Assembly (NCBI GenBank): GCA_947561395.2
Contig: OX387193.1
Span: 36,096,255-36,160,254 of the forward strand
Origin: Buxus sempervirens
Lineage: Eukaryota; Streptophyta; Magnoliopsida; Buxales; Buxaceae
Direction of reading: 5' to 3'
Length of the DNA stretch: 64,000 nt
In this document: positions 1 through 11,629 of the stretch, one piece after another
Numbering within the stretch: the first letter of the stretch is position 1
Layout of the letters: each line of letters starts with the position of its first letter
Translations under genes and position numbers: made by a program
The notes under the pieces: model-generated
Databases searched by the model: none
What the model was told of the DNA's origin: nothing
The model's input: only the letters and a program-made list of their open reading frames with translations

Positions 1-119
1 TGACCGGCCCACATAACCTTTATCCAGACTCCAATTCCTACAAACTCAGTTGCGTTGGAACCGTGTCGAGATTCTCTATCCAATGAGATAAAGCAAGGTG
101 GTCAACTATCACCTAATCA
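1..119 (-). mobile_element. Family T (Tat/Ogre-type) LTR fragment, reverse orientation
   Basis: The reverse complement matches the repeated U3 unit of the family-T LTRs seen at 29320, 31250 and 44250, including the 'gacacggttccaacgcaact' block. The fragment runs off the left edge of the window. At about 119 it gives way directly to Athila pol coding sequence. The first roughly 90 bp of a normal family-T LTR (the part starting TGTAAGCACC) is missing at that junction, so the boundary is a truncation or rearrangement and not a clean integration end. Confidence 0.75.
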
Positions 120-866
120 TCCCAAATATAATATTTAGCATCACTCTTTATTTTATCTCTACAAGCTTTACTCAAACTAGAAGGTATCTCATGTTGCACT
201 AGATAGTTCACAATATCAGAAAACCATGGTACCTTACCTTGAAGTGCTAATAATTGCTCATCTGGAAACAACTATTGCAATGGCAAGGCATCATCCTCCT
301 TCACAACTCAACTTAGGTGGTCAGCAACTAAGTTCTCCATGCCCTTCTTGTCCTTGATCTCCAAATCGAACTCTTGTAGTAGGAGAATCCACCTAATGAG
401 CCTTGGTTTAGCTTCCTTTTTCGATAACTGGTACTTTAATGCTGCATGATCAGAATACACAATAACTTTAGAACCAAGCAAATAAGATCTAAATTTATCC
501 AAAGCAAATACAATAGCCAATAGCTCTTTTTCTGTAGTGGAATAATTGCATTGAGCTGGGTTTAATGTTCTAGAAGCATAATAGATGGCATGGGCCATCT
601 TTCCAATTCTTTGTCCAAGAACTGCTCCCAAAGCAAAGTTGCTTGCATCACACATAATCTCGAAGGGTAGACTCCAATCAGGTGGTTGAATTATAGGTGC
701 TGAAGTCAAAAGTCCTTTCAACTTGTCAAAACCTTCTTTGCAACCTTCATCGAATTCGAATGGCACATCCTTTTGCAACAATCGGCATACGGGCAATGAA
801 ATTTTTGAGAAATCCTTGATAAATCTCCGATAAAAACCTGCATGCCCAAGAAAGGAGCGAACATCC
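120..866 (-). pseudogene. Athila pol: end of reverse transcriptase, RNase H and linker to integrase
   Basis: The minus-strand reading frame begins with the post-catalytic RT segment ([19 protein letters not shown], near 860-800). RNase H follows, with the usual acidic positions visible in [26 protein letters not shown] and YSDHAALKY, ending VADHLS at about 308. A stop codon comes directly after that. Recognisable linker sequence (VPWFSDIVNYLVQHE, then KSDAKYYIWDD) continues to about 120. The longest open stretch is 308-796. Family identity is secure from motif order. The gene is non-functional because of the stop near 305, the insertion at 871 and the loss of integrase. Confidence 0.9.
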
Positions 867-871
867 CGTAC

Positions 872-3800
872 TGTAAAATCCTGAATTTTTAATAATATTA
901 AACATTTTATTTTAGGGGGGGGTATTATTTGTTTTAATTGATGGGAAAGTCTAGAAAAAGAGATTAAGTGGTCGACCCGGAGTTCTCGGGTGAATTTGGG
1001 TAGAAATTATAATTATAAAAATAAGAAGCAATAATTATATTTTAATTTATTGGTTTAGGGTGGAGTGCCACAAGGACAATTTGGGAATCTCTAAAAAAAA
1101 AATAGGGGATTATGTAAATTCGGTTAAGTGAGGTTATATTATAATTTCAATGGTCAAGAAATATTAGTTAGGAATTTTATTAGAAATTATTGAGTGGTGA
1201 TGTTATATATAGATTAGTGGCAAATCAATGAATCAAGTCTAATAGAATGTTAGTGTAGGGAATTTGGTGGAGATCACAATATGGGTTCATGAAGAGGGAG
1301 CTGAAGAGTTGAACACATGAGAAGTTGTCCAATGAGAGAGAGAGTTAGAATTCCAAGGGGTGCTAGGAAAGTTCAAGGGGTGCTTGGGAATTCCAAGGGT
1401 GCTTGGGAAGTGCTGGAGAAGGTGGCTTTGAACACTTTTGTTGTTGGAGAAAGGGAATAGCAAGGGACGTTTGGAGTGCCATTTGATTGCTGGAGAAGAA
1501 GGACCAGCAGAAGCTTTGATCAAGGAGTGAAAACTTTCTTCCAAAGATTGGATCTGAAGGAAGAGAGGTGAAGTGAGGAAGTGCCCTCTTTCTAGGAGAA
1601 TATTTGTTTGATTTCAGATCAGATATTCGTCCATTTCAGTTCAGGTAAGTTAAGTCACTGTTCAATTAGGTTAGTTTAATTCTTTTCCATCAAAAGTTTG
1701 TGGAGAATTGGATCAGATTTTTATAGGATTAGTTCTGAAAATTTCTGCAACAATTTTCAGATTGTGGTGTGGTTCCGGTCATGGGGAATAGCTGAGTTTT
1801 ATTGCAGGTTTTATTGAAGTTGGATTACAGCAAGCATAAGGCAAGTAGCATCCTTTTAAACATCATGTTTTTGTATGGATTTGACGAATTTCTAAAGGGA
1901 TGAATCTGAAACAAACAAAAATCTGTTTTATGTTCATGAATGGGCATTTAATCTATGTTGCAGAGTTAACTTGTTTAAATTATATTCGAATCAGTGTAAT
2001 TGTGTTATATTGATGATTTCAATGGTGTTAGAAGTAGTTTAGAAGAATGAAAATGGTTTTGTCTTTGAAAGGTTGCAAGTAGCACTTACCAAATATTCAG
2101 ATTTACTGTTACAGTGCAGAATTTGAAGGTGTTGGTGTTCAAGAGTTAAAAGGGAAGGTGTTCATGCATATGTGGTGGGTAATTGTAGGTTTTGAAACAC
2201 ATAAGGGGATAATTTCGTGGGGGGTCATATCCTGGAATTTCATGGTGTAGGAAAGAAAACCTAGAAATGTAAAAGAGTTAGAATCTTTCACTACCAATTT
2301 TCTGCAAGCATTTTTGGGGTTAATCGATTTATTACATTTACTTAGAGGACGAATTTGGAGCTGTGTTCTCATGAAAGTTGTTTGTTTTTGAGTCTACATT
2401 AGCCTAAAAATATAAAAGAAATAATATTTCTCTGTTTACTAATTTTGAACTTAATTTTTATGGGTGCTTGGCTGCACTGTTTTTCTTTAAAAAGTAAGTT
2501 TAAAGTGACACTATTTTGCAACCCTAAAGTGTTTGCAAAACTTGTTATAACATAATGTATTTCAACCAATTTGGAACCTAAAGAATCAAGTTTGGTGTCA
2601 TTTGAGTGAGAGATGACCAAGATATGGGGTTTTGAAGATATGTTGTATTTATGGGGCAAAATGTATCTATATAATGTTAAATTTGGGAAAAATACTTTAG
2701 CACTTATTTTATGTATTTCATTGGTTTCCTTAACTTTATATTATCCACATTGTTATAGAGAAATTTTATTTTGATAGTGAGATATTAACTTTTATTATTT
2801 GAAAATAAACTCATACCATTAGTGGGAAATCTTAGAGGGTAATTGATGTAAGGTTGTTAGACTTGCTATATGATTTACTAAGGAATTTGTTAAGCTCCTT
2901 AGGCTGATTTATGTTGATCAGATGAATAGATTTCAAGTAAATTTGGCTGCTGGAAATATTCAGATATAACTTAGTTTTGTTTTTGGGAATTTCATTGTTT
3001 AATGATTCTAGTGATTATTTGAAACCGGATTTGATATGATTAACTATAAATGACTCCATTTACTTTGTGCATTATTTGATTTGACTTGAGCTTAGTTTTT
3101 AGCAAATCTGGACAGCTTTGGATAAAAGGGATTTCATGTTTAAATTGTTAAGGCACTATGGTTTATTCTTGGGTTTTACTTGAGAAAGTATCTTGCAAAC
3201 TCTACGAGGGAGTAGGTTGTTCCTGAGTGGCCACTTGTGATTGATCTACTTGGCTATATATTGTTTTATACGTCTGAATATTTCTTGGTTGGAATCGAAG
3301 TCTTTGATTTACTTGTTTTTACTTAAGTTATTTAAGGCAAGACTTAGTGTGGATCCACAGTCGAGTTGTAAGTGAATTTTGTACATTTTGTTTGGATTAA
3401 GTCTAGGGTTCCTTAGTGCATTTCCTCCATGATGGAGAGGCCTTCCATGAGGGAAGTGCTGCAGCAACTCCCTTTCCACCATGAGGGTGAGGTCACACGA
3501 GTATTTCCGCCATGAGGGCGATGAATTGGTTTATTTGAGTTGTTGCAGTATTTCGACTGGATTGTTTGGAACACTAGTGCTTAGCCACACAAAATAGACA
3601 AACTTCACAAGTCCTACCGTACTATATGGTTTGACATTGTTTGCCAGATTAGTCGGGTTATTCGGATTATCCGTGGTTAATCGTCGAGTATGTTTTAATC
3701 GTGCATGTTTTAGAAATTAAATTAATTGTATTTGTGCATGCATTGCTACTTGCTGAGATAGTTGTATCTCACTGTTTTGTTTTTATTTCAAATCTTAGAG

Positions 3801-3981
3801 AGGACGATACAGGCGGGTATATGCTTGGTTCAGGTGAGTTGGGAAAATTTTTAGTTGACTCTGATTATATTATTGCCATTTTATGTTTTCCTTACTCTGA
3901 TATAGCGATCCTGTATAGAAAAGCTAACTCCTCGGGGATGAGTTATGGTTTCATTACGTAACCCGATTTCGGGGCGTTACA
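872..3981 (+). mobile_element. Solo LTR, chromovirus-type family C, 3110 bp
   Basis: Begins TGTAAAATCCTGAA and ends CGGGGCGTTACA. It is flanked by CGTAC (867-871) and TGTAC (3982-3986), a 5-bp TSD with one CpG-to-TpG difference. It splits Athila RT codons that rejoin cleanly when it is removed. No PBS, gag or pol lies inside, so this is an LTR and not a complete element. Parts seen: TATATATA at 1204-1211; donor-like CAG/GTAAGTTAAG at 1645; an acceptor-like TTTTATTGCAG ending 1807; a second donor-like AAG/GCAAGTAGCA at 1841; an imperfect 'ccatgatggagagg' array at 3423-3525; a hairpin at 3754-3771; an acceptor-like CTTAG ending 3798. The 1287-2659 open frames are chance frames. Confidence 0.9.
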
Positions 3982-3986
3982 TGTAC

Positions 3987-4595
3987 ACTTGCGGGGTAGG
4001 GTAAGCATTGCACAAGGTCAATCTTAGCTTTATTAACTTCAATTCCTCTATATGAAATTACATGTCCTAAAACTATCCCTTGTTCTACCATAAAATGACA
4101 TTTCTTAGAATTTAGAACAAGATTAGTTTCAATACATCTTTCAAGCACAGAATTCAAATTATCTAAGCATGCATCAAATGAGTCCCCATAAACAGTAAAA
4201 TCATCCATAAAGACTTCAATGATATGCTCAATATAATCAGAGAAAATACTTACCATACATCGCTGAAAAGTGGCCGGTACATTGTAAAGACTGAAAGGCA
4301 TTCGCCTATAAGCAAACGTACCGAATGGACACGTGAAGGTTGTTTTCTCCTGATCTTTTGGAGCTATCACAATCTGGTTGTAGCCGGAATACCCATCAAG
4401 GAAACAGTAATGAGATTGTCCAGCCACCCTTTCTAGCATCTAATCAATAAATGGGAGCGGGAAATGATCTTTTCGTGTAGCAACATTAATCTTACGGTAA
4501 TCAATGCATACACACCACCCATTTTGAACTCTTGTAGGGACTAATTCATTATTCTGATTCTCAACCACTGTAATCCCAGTCTTCTTTGGCACCAA
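3987..4595 (-). pseudogene. Athila pol: reverse transcriptase core
   Basis: Minus-strand translation shows the RT palm: SHYCFLDGYSGYNQI, EKTTFTCPFGTFAYRRMPF and the catalytic FMDD box (VFMDDFTVYG), then the ETNLVLNSKKCHFM segment. Two codons are stops relative to the family, one at 4593-4595 just after KWVSPI and one at 4440-4442 just before MLERVAG. Both sit where glutamine is usual, consistent with CAA/CAG decaying to TAA/TAG. The conserved MPFGLCNAPATFQ reads MPFSLYNVPATFQ, another sign of drift. The frame is cut at its C-terminal end by the LTR at 872-3981. Confidence 0.92.
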
Positions 4596-5624
4596 TTAAA
4601 TCGGACTAACCCATTTGTTATCTGAGATCGGATAAATGACGCCAACATCAAGTAGTTTGATGATCTCTTTCATGACCACTTCCATCATAGGAGGATTCAA
4701 TCTCCTTTGTACCTCCCTTGTTGGTTTGGAACCTTCTTTGAGTAAAATCCCATGCATGCACATTGAAGGGCTAATTCCCTTAATGTCAACTATAGTCCAT
4801 CCTATAGCCGTCTTATTGTCTTTGAGCACCCGAATATGCTTCTCTTCTTGCATCTTGGTCAAGTTTTTTGCAATGATTGCCGGAAGTGTCTCCTTTTCAC
4901 CTAAGAAGGCATATTTCAAATGGTCCAGTAATGGTTTCAATTCAATGGTTGGTGCCTGCACAACAGAAGGTAGCAATTTTGAATGAGACACAGGCAAGTC
5001 AATTTTAAAAACTGCATACCTTATTGGAATTGGAGGTAATGCATGCAACGCCAATACCATATCTTCTAGTCCATCATCAACCATCAAGTTAAAGGTTTGT
5101 AATGCATCTTGCTCTAAACTCTTGGTAAGAGTAACCTCTAACTTATCCTTAAGACAAAAATAAAAAACCTTTTGAGACAGGCAATCAATAACATCAACAG
5201 ATAACACAGAATGAACATCACTAGGGTACCTCATTGCTTCAAAGATATTGAAGCGTACCATTTCACTATCAAATTCCATAGTCAATGTTCCCTCATGCAC
5301 ATCAATCTTGGTCCTTGCTGTCCTTAAAAAGGGTCGGCCCAACAGAATTGGTGTTGACTTGAATGAAGGTTCCCCCTCCATATGTAATATGTAGAAATCT
5401 GCTAGGAAAACTAACTCATTGACTTGCACTAAAACATCCTCTACAACCCCTTTGGGATAGGCATTAGATCTATCAGCTAACTGAATTATAACACTAGTTT
5501 CTTTCAAAGGTCCCAAATTTAAAGAAGCATAGATAGAATATGGCATGACATTAATTGAAGCTCCTAAATCTAGCATGCTGGTGCCACCTATCACACATGG
5601 AATTGTAAACGTACCTGGATCCTT
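4596..5624 (-). pseudogene. Athila protease and start of reverse transcriptase
   Basis: Open from about 5594 to 4596. The aspartic protease motif is visible as DLGASINVMPYSIY about 7 residues in, and the flap/core region GRPFLRTARTKIDVHEG follows around residue 87. The second half is the linker to RT, ending with the conserved LNPPMMEVVMKEIIKLLDVGVIYPISDNKWVSP. In the full polyprotein this cleaves Gag-Pol. A TGA at 5622-5624 separates it from the upstream gag-linker frame, and the RT frame is closed at 4593. It is therefore a fragment of one long polyprotein and not an independent gene. Confidence 0.92.
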
Positions 5625-6412
5625 TCATTTTTGTGGAAGTTTCCTTTGAATGACTACAGACACATTCTCCCCCATACTTACTTTCTCATCTCCTCTTAAC
5701 TTCCTTTTGGAAGTGAACAATTCCTTGAGAAATTTGGCATACCTCGGGACTTGTTTGATGGCATCAATTAGAGGTATGTTCACTTCTACTTTTCTGAACA
5801 GGTCCAATATCTCCTTCTCTTGCTCCTCTTTCTTAGATTTAGCAAACCTGCTAGGAAAAGGAGGCAAAGCATTAGAAATATTTGTATTCAAAGGAGTTTG
5901 AGAGTTTACCTTGGTTGCCAATTTAGAATCCTTTAGAGGTACTTCGAGTTCCTTTTCAACTTCTTCATCATCCACCCAGAGAGGGGCCTTACGTTGTGTT
6001 TCTACTTCTTTTCCACTCCTCAAAGTGATTGCACTTGCATTCTCTCTCGGGTTCACAATCGTTTGAGATGGAAGTTTACTAGAACTTTGAGCTTCCATTC
6101 TATTAACAGTGGTAGCAGGTTGGCTCATCTGATTTTCCAAGTTCTTGTTTGTTGTTGGAACTGCATGTTGTTATTCTGAAGTTGAGCAGTATTTTGAACT
6201 AATGTCTTGAACATGTCTTCCAACGAAGAATTAGAATTTGAAGGTTGAGCTTCTTGTTGCCTTTGGAATGGTGGCTCACCGCCTTTGCTGTTGTAGCACT
6301 CCTTGATTCCCATAGCTTAAATTTGGATGATCTCTCCATCCAGAATTGTATGTATTGGAATAGGGATCATACTTTCGTTGTGGCTGACCTGGGAAACCAC
6401 CAACTATATTAG
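5625..6412 (-). pseudogene. Athila gag C-terminal part and gag-protease linker
   Basis: Directly left of the 6413 insertion the minus strand reads GGFPGQPQRKYDPYSNTYN, the conserved sequence that follows the zinc knuckle in Athila Gag. A glutamine-rich stretch follows (about 6313-6125). Then, after a frameshift near 6130, comes the SAITLRSGKEVE linker and PRYAKFLKELFTSKRKL (6140-5625), which precede the protease in this lineage. Together with 11630-12640 it makes up one ancestral gag. It is broken by the solo LTR, the frameshift and a terminal TGA. Confidence 0.88.
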
Positions 6413-6580
6413 TGTAAAACCCCGAATTTTCCCAACTATTAAAATAAAATAATAATTAATATTCTTGAGGATTATTATGGATGGAAATAATTTATTATTG
6501 TAGAGAATATCGTTATTAGTGGAGATCAGGAGTTTGGCGCAGATCGGAGCGTCTGAATGCGAGTTATCGCGGTAAGATTA

Positions 6581-8917
6581 TGTAACACCCCGAACCCGGG
6601 TCAATGCAAACCGGAACCCGACCCGAACCCGGTTCGCTACTGTAACAACCCGAATTTAGTTCAACAACCAAATCCATGGTGTTACTGGCCCATATCAAAT
6701 ACATCATCAATAATATATCAGACCAAAGAATTAAAATCCATTCAACTTTATTATACTATCAGAGTTGCGGAAACAAGTATGTGCGGAAGTGTAGTTTAAA
6801 ATCCTCAAATAAACATATAGTTTGATCATCAATCTTTAATATCAAAGTCTGGTAAAATAAACTGGTTACTATCTCTCTCTCATCTCTCTAATACATCAAA
6901 TCCAAATGAATAATAATAATCTAATTAAAAGTGCTAAGTCTATATCATTCATCCACCTCACATAAGATCCGGATAATAGTAATCCTCCAGTGTGTACTCA
7001 GCTATCTCTCCCTGGAAATCACTAAGATCCCCCTCTCGCGTATCAGCTGAAAAATGAAATAAAAGTAGGGTGAGATACGAATATCCCAGTAGGTAACACA
7101 TGCATGATTAAACAGTTCATATAAATAAAGTAACAGTTCATGCACGGTTAAGCAATAACGACTAATCAGGCTCGTATAATCATTCATATCATTCATGAAT
7201 ACAAAACAGTTTGATAAACAGTTCTAGAAATGAATTTCAGCAAGTTTTAATATAAGAATCCAATATCAAGATCGATAACATAATTCACACTTTGCTAAGA
7301 TGCATTAAGCAGTCACATCCGATCAATATTTCAATCACATGCATCCAGCATGTATTCAATAATAATATCAAGTGTTGTGATTTCAGTGTCATTGTAGGAC
7401 TCACAAAGATAGATAAACCTTTTGAGATGATTCTCAACCAATTGCTATACTACCGTGTGACTTAGGAGCAATGCTACTAATGATACTCAAGTCCCATGCA
7501 GCGTAGCTTAGACAAGAGCCGTAGTCACTGACTTATTGCACACGTACCCATTAGAGTTGGCATATACCACCAGCATGCAGCACCAAAATCAATACATGGA
7601 GATGGCCGCTTATCCACATGTACAGGGAATCACCAGTGGCTCACCGGGGTATCCCTCCAGACATAGGACCTTCCCAGACAAACTAACTTGCAAAGGAAGC
7701 GTGTCGCATATAGGAGTAAATCAACCCAAATGACATATCTCTCAGCTATCTAGCTACAACTATGGATCCATAACCAGCTATGCCCACTAGACTCCAAAAT
7801 TCCGTAAAATATAATATTTCTATAAGGGTTGGTGCCTAGCGGCATATAAAGGTTAAATCTGTTAATTACTTCAATATTCGGTCATCTGAGTTCTGAATTC
7901 TCTATATACAGTTTTCTGGTTTATAGTGTCATTTAGAAGATGTTCTAGTAATTAAATACAAGTTAGGTTTTCCAAAAACTAGGTTTCTCCATTTCTTTCA
8001 AAGTTTGGCAACTAATGTCCTAAATAGCTTCCTAATTTATTTTTCTGTAAAACAGGGAATTAGATAATTTATTTTGGTCTTAAAACATCTTATTTAATCA
8101 TTAAAATTGTCTAAAAATAGTTTGGAATTGAATCAGGGTGTGAAATTATGAAAATCTGCAAAATCTGAACAGAGCACCTAGGATCTCCCCGGCGGTTTGT
8201 GGTCGGCGGTAGTTCAAATCAGAACGCCGACGATACGTCTTCAAGCGGCCTACAGCGGTCTACGATTTATAACGAGCGCCTAAGATCGCCGAGAACAGTC
8301 GAGGTCGGCGGTCGTTCAAAATCGAACAAAATCAGTTCCAAAATATGATTTTTCTCGTCTAAACTCATTCTAACATATTTATAACATGATTATCAATATA
8401 TATACATCATTTCATATCATAAAAACATGCTTTTGTCGATTAATCACATGTAAATACAAAAACGAAGGTAAACGGTGTCACCTACCTCTTTCGTGCATGG
8501 TTTCACTCCTTCTTCTCCTAACAAAAGTTCTCACAGACGCAAGGTACTCCCTGGACAATGAAGAACACAAAAACCCAGGCTTTTCTTCTTCCTCTTCTTC
8601 TTCTTCTCCTTCGGTCGCTCGTTCGCTCAAGGTTGTCGCTTGCGGCTGTTGAATACAAGCGAAATACGAACGTGTAATGTTTTAGGTTATTAAACTAATA
8701 CTTATACTCACTGATCCCATGTATCTCGCGTACACCAAATTCCATACACACGTCCAATCAGAATACATACCTCGATATCTCATGATCGGACGGTCTGATC
8801 TGCGTCCAATTCTAGATCTCCACTAATTTGATCATCCCCTACAATAATAAATTATTTCTATCAATTATAACTCTCACTAATATAATTTATTATTTAAGGA
8901 AAATTCGGGGTTTTACA
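6581..8917 (-). mobile_element. Solo LTR, family P, reverse orientation, 2337 bp
   Basis: On the plus strand it starts TGTAACACCCCGAACCCGGG and ends CGGGGTTTTACA, which is the P-family LTR inverted. The TSD GATTA (6576-6580 and 8918-8922) is perfect. It sits in the U3 of the 6413 copy. The reverse-strand features are donor-like AG/GTAGGTGACAC near 8490, a GC-rich island at 8175-8325, a hairpin at 7071-7088 with one arm mismatch, and an acceptor-like TTTTTCAG near 7045. A second LTR-end-like TGTAACAACCCGAA lies about 65 bp inside the outer end. Confidence 0.92.
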
Positions 8918-10299
8918 GATTAATATTTTAAAGCTAATGTATTTTGATTAGGTGATGTGCATTGAGTTTGCTGTGCGTGAGTTGCGTGGGATAGAAGATA
9001 TATAATAAGTGAAATAACCTATTAGAATACTCTTGTATTCGTATCCCTCAGCCACAAGAGAGAACCCGCGACTGAGAGCGATCAAGGGAAGAAGAAGAAA
9101 GAGGGAGAGAGGCCACTGTTCTTGAGTCTCTCTTCGTCCCAGAGTTGATTTGCATCCTTGAAGAGGTGTGGAGTGTTGCTAGTTAGAGGAAGAAGAGGAA
9201 GAATGCACGAGAAGAGGTAGATGACATTGTTTTATCGGTTGATTTGTATTTACGTTCGTTTAATCTTCAAACCATGTTTTTATGATATAGAGATATGTAT
9301 AATGCATGATATAATCATTATAAGTATTATAGGATTGCTTAGAATAGGAAAAATCACGTTTTGGAAGTGTTCCTGTTCGTTTTCGGGAGACCGCCGACCT
9401 CAACTGTGCTCGGCGATCCTCGGCGCTAGTGTAAAATTTGAGACCGCCGAAGATCGCTTGAAGACTTATTTTCAGAGATCAAAAACTAACTACCGCCGAC
9501 CTTTGGCCGCCTAGGCGATCCTAAGCGATCCTAGGCACTCTAACAAAAAAATGCAATTTTGACAGTTTTTCATCCCTTTTCCAAGTAAATGTCCTGTGTA
9601 TTTATTGCTCCATTTACTTAAGTCTTTACATGTAAATAAGGTTTTACCCCTCATTTGGAACCAATAAAAATACTTCCAAGGTCCAATTCCCAGCCAATAA
9701 AAAGTCAACTTTCCAGTTCATGCCTAAATTTCCAGTTTTCTCGGTTTTTATCAAAAAACCCGTTTTGGGTTTGATACCCAAATGAGTGATTCAGAAGCCC
9801 ATAAAATTCTAGGAGATGTGTTTACCCTTCAATAGACTACAACCAAAATGTGAGCCCGAAACTCCTTGTAGATTTGTCTAGAAAAATTATATACCAAAAG
9901 TCAACGTTTTTAGCCAGACTTAGAATATTTTTGGGTTCAGAAACTTTTTATTTCAGAATTGATTGATTTTTGGTATGGTGACCTTATTGGGAATCCTAAG
10001 ACTATTCCACTCATCCAAAATGTATTTTGAGAATTTTATGACATTCTTAGTCCCAAATCATTATAAAATAGGGTATTTGGATTTCCACCCCTTGTAACAC
10101 TTCTCTAAGATTATTCTTAAGGTGTCTCTGAAGGCCAATTACACTAAAAAGTTCATATCAGATATTTAACCACCTTGTTCTATGATTTAGTACAATTTGG
10201 GGTTTAAAGAGGATCAAATTCACTTGAAATGATTACAAGGATTCTATATAGGTAATTTCCTTCTCAAAATATAATTGGACTGTGGACTGAATGCCATGA

Positions 10300-10830
10300 G
10301 GCTATAAGAGATTGTACCATCTGCGGATGAGATATGAGACCACCTGCGGATGAGATATGAGACCACCTGCAGGTGAGATGTGTAACTCCTATGGGAGAGA
10401 CCTCTTGTGGGGGAGATGTATTCATGATGTAATTGCATCCCACAAGGGAGATGTATATGTGACCACCTGCGGGTGAGATGAGACCTCCTGTTGGAGGAGA
10501 TGTGATCCTAATTGGATTGCATCCCACAGGGGAGATATGTGACCACCTGCAGGTGAGATGAGACCTCCTGTTGGGGGAGATGTGATCCTGATTGGATTGC
10601 ATCCCACAGGGGAGATATGTGACCTCCTGCGGGAGAGATGTGACCTCTTGTGGGGGAGATGTAATCACGATGTGATTGCATCCCACAAGGGAGATATATG
10701 TGATTACCACCTGTGGGTGAGATGTGACCACCTGCGGGTGAGATATGATGACTCCTGCGGGAGAGACCTCATGTAGGGTAGATGTGATTACTACGTGATT
10801 GCATCCTACATGGGAGAATGTTGTTATCAG
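10300..10830 (+). repeat. Tandem array in family P LTR ('cctgcgggtgagatg' type)
   Basis: Degenerate 20-30 bp units such as 'gaccacctgcgggtgagat' and 'gacctcctgttgggggagat' alternate with 'gattgcatcccacagg' blocks, giving a higher-order period of roughly 100 bp. The array generates long chance open frames on both strands (10264-10776), which I do not treat as genes. A related array lies inverted at 53850-54240. Confidence 0.85.
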
Positions 10831-11629
10831 ATTGAGATTTACTTTTAATTATGAATGACATGATCTACATTTGAATAAGAAGAGTTTGATTAAACGGTTT
10901 AGCTGTGATTTGATTTGAATGACTCTAAAATAGAATATAAATGAGCCATGAATTAATTTAGGGAAAACAATACTGGCAGTGAATTGGAAAATCCTTTAGA
11001 TGAGATTTATATCACATTGCCTTTTAATTGAAACGAAGGTTACATTATAAACTCTCTTTATTCCAAACACTAATTAGATGTTGGTTTCATATGGTGATTA
11101 ATCGTTCTTATTATCGACCGTGACTACCCGATTATTTTATCGTGCATGAATGATTACTTTTATATATAAACTATTTCTATTATGCATGTGTTACCTACTG
11201 AGATATTCGTATCTCACCCTACTTCATTATCTTATTTTTCAGCTGTTTCATGTGAAAGCGTCCTTGGGGTTGACACGAGGGGGAGTTGCATATTACCGAG
11301 CTAAGGATTTTTCTTATTTCGTTTAGATCTTTCTTTTAGAGGTTGATATAGATGTACCTTGATGGAGATCTTATTATTTAATTGAAAATGAGAGAAAGTG
11401 TGTTAGAGAACCCTTTTACCAGATTTATGAATTTATATTGATAAGTTAGTTTGATGCTTATATTTAGCCACACATATTGTTGAAGTTAATGTCTTTAATT
11501 CTCCGCACTCTAATAATGATTGGAATTAGCTTAATTTAAATGTTTGGTAATTAGTAGCTTTGGGCCCAGTATCACTTCGAATTCGGGTTTGGTGCTTGTT
11601 TTGCATAGACCCGGGTTTGGGGCGTTACA

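Larger units (their letters stand above)
6413..11629 (+). mobile_element. Solo LTR, family P, about 2.9 kb, itself interrupted
   Basis: Begins TGTAAAACCCCGAATTTTCC and ends GGGTTTGGGGCGTTACA. It is flanked by ATTAG (6408-6412) and ATTAA (11630-11634), a TSD with one mismatch. It interrupts Athila gag. The 5' end is closely related to the copy at 24959. A reverse-oriented solo LTR (6581-8917) lies in its U3. Other parts: TATA-like TATATAAT at 8999-9006, donor-like GAG/GTAGATGAC at 9217, GC-rich island at 9385-9535, tandem array at 10300-10830, perfect hairpin at 11199-11216, and acceptor-like TTTTTCAG ending 11242. No internal retroviral genes are present. Confidence 0.9.

Noticed and set aside
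872..3981. Could be an independent non-autonomous element in its own right and not a solo LTR
   Set aside because: The same class of sequence is followed by a tRNA-iMet PBS at 16203 and preceded by a polypurine tract at 62834, so it behaves as an LTR; no PBS or polypurine tract lies inside.
8386..8652. 88-codon frame with a serine run
   Set aside because: It is the antisense of a GAA-rich leader in the reverse-oriented P LTR.
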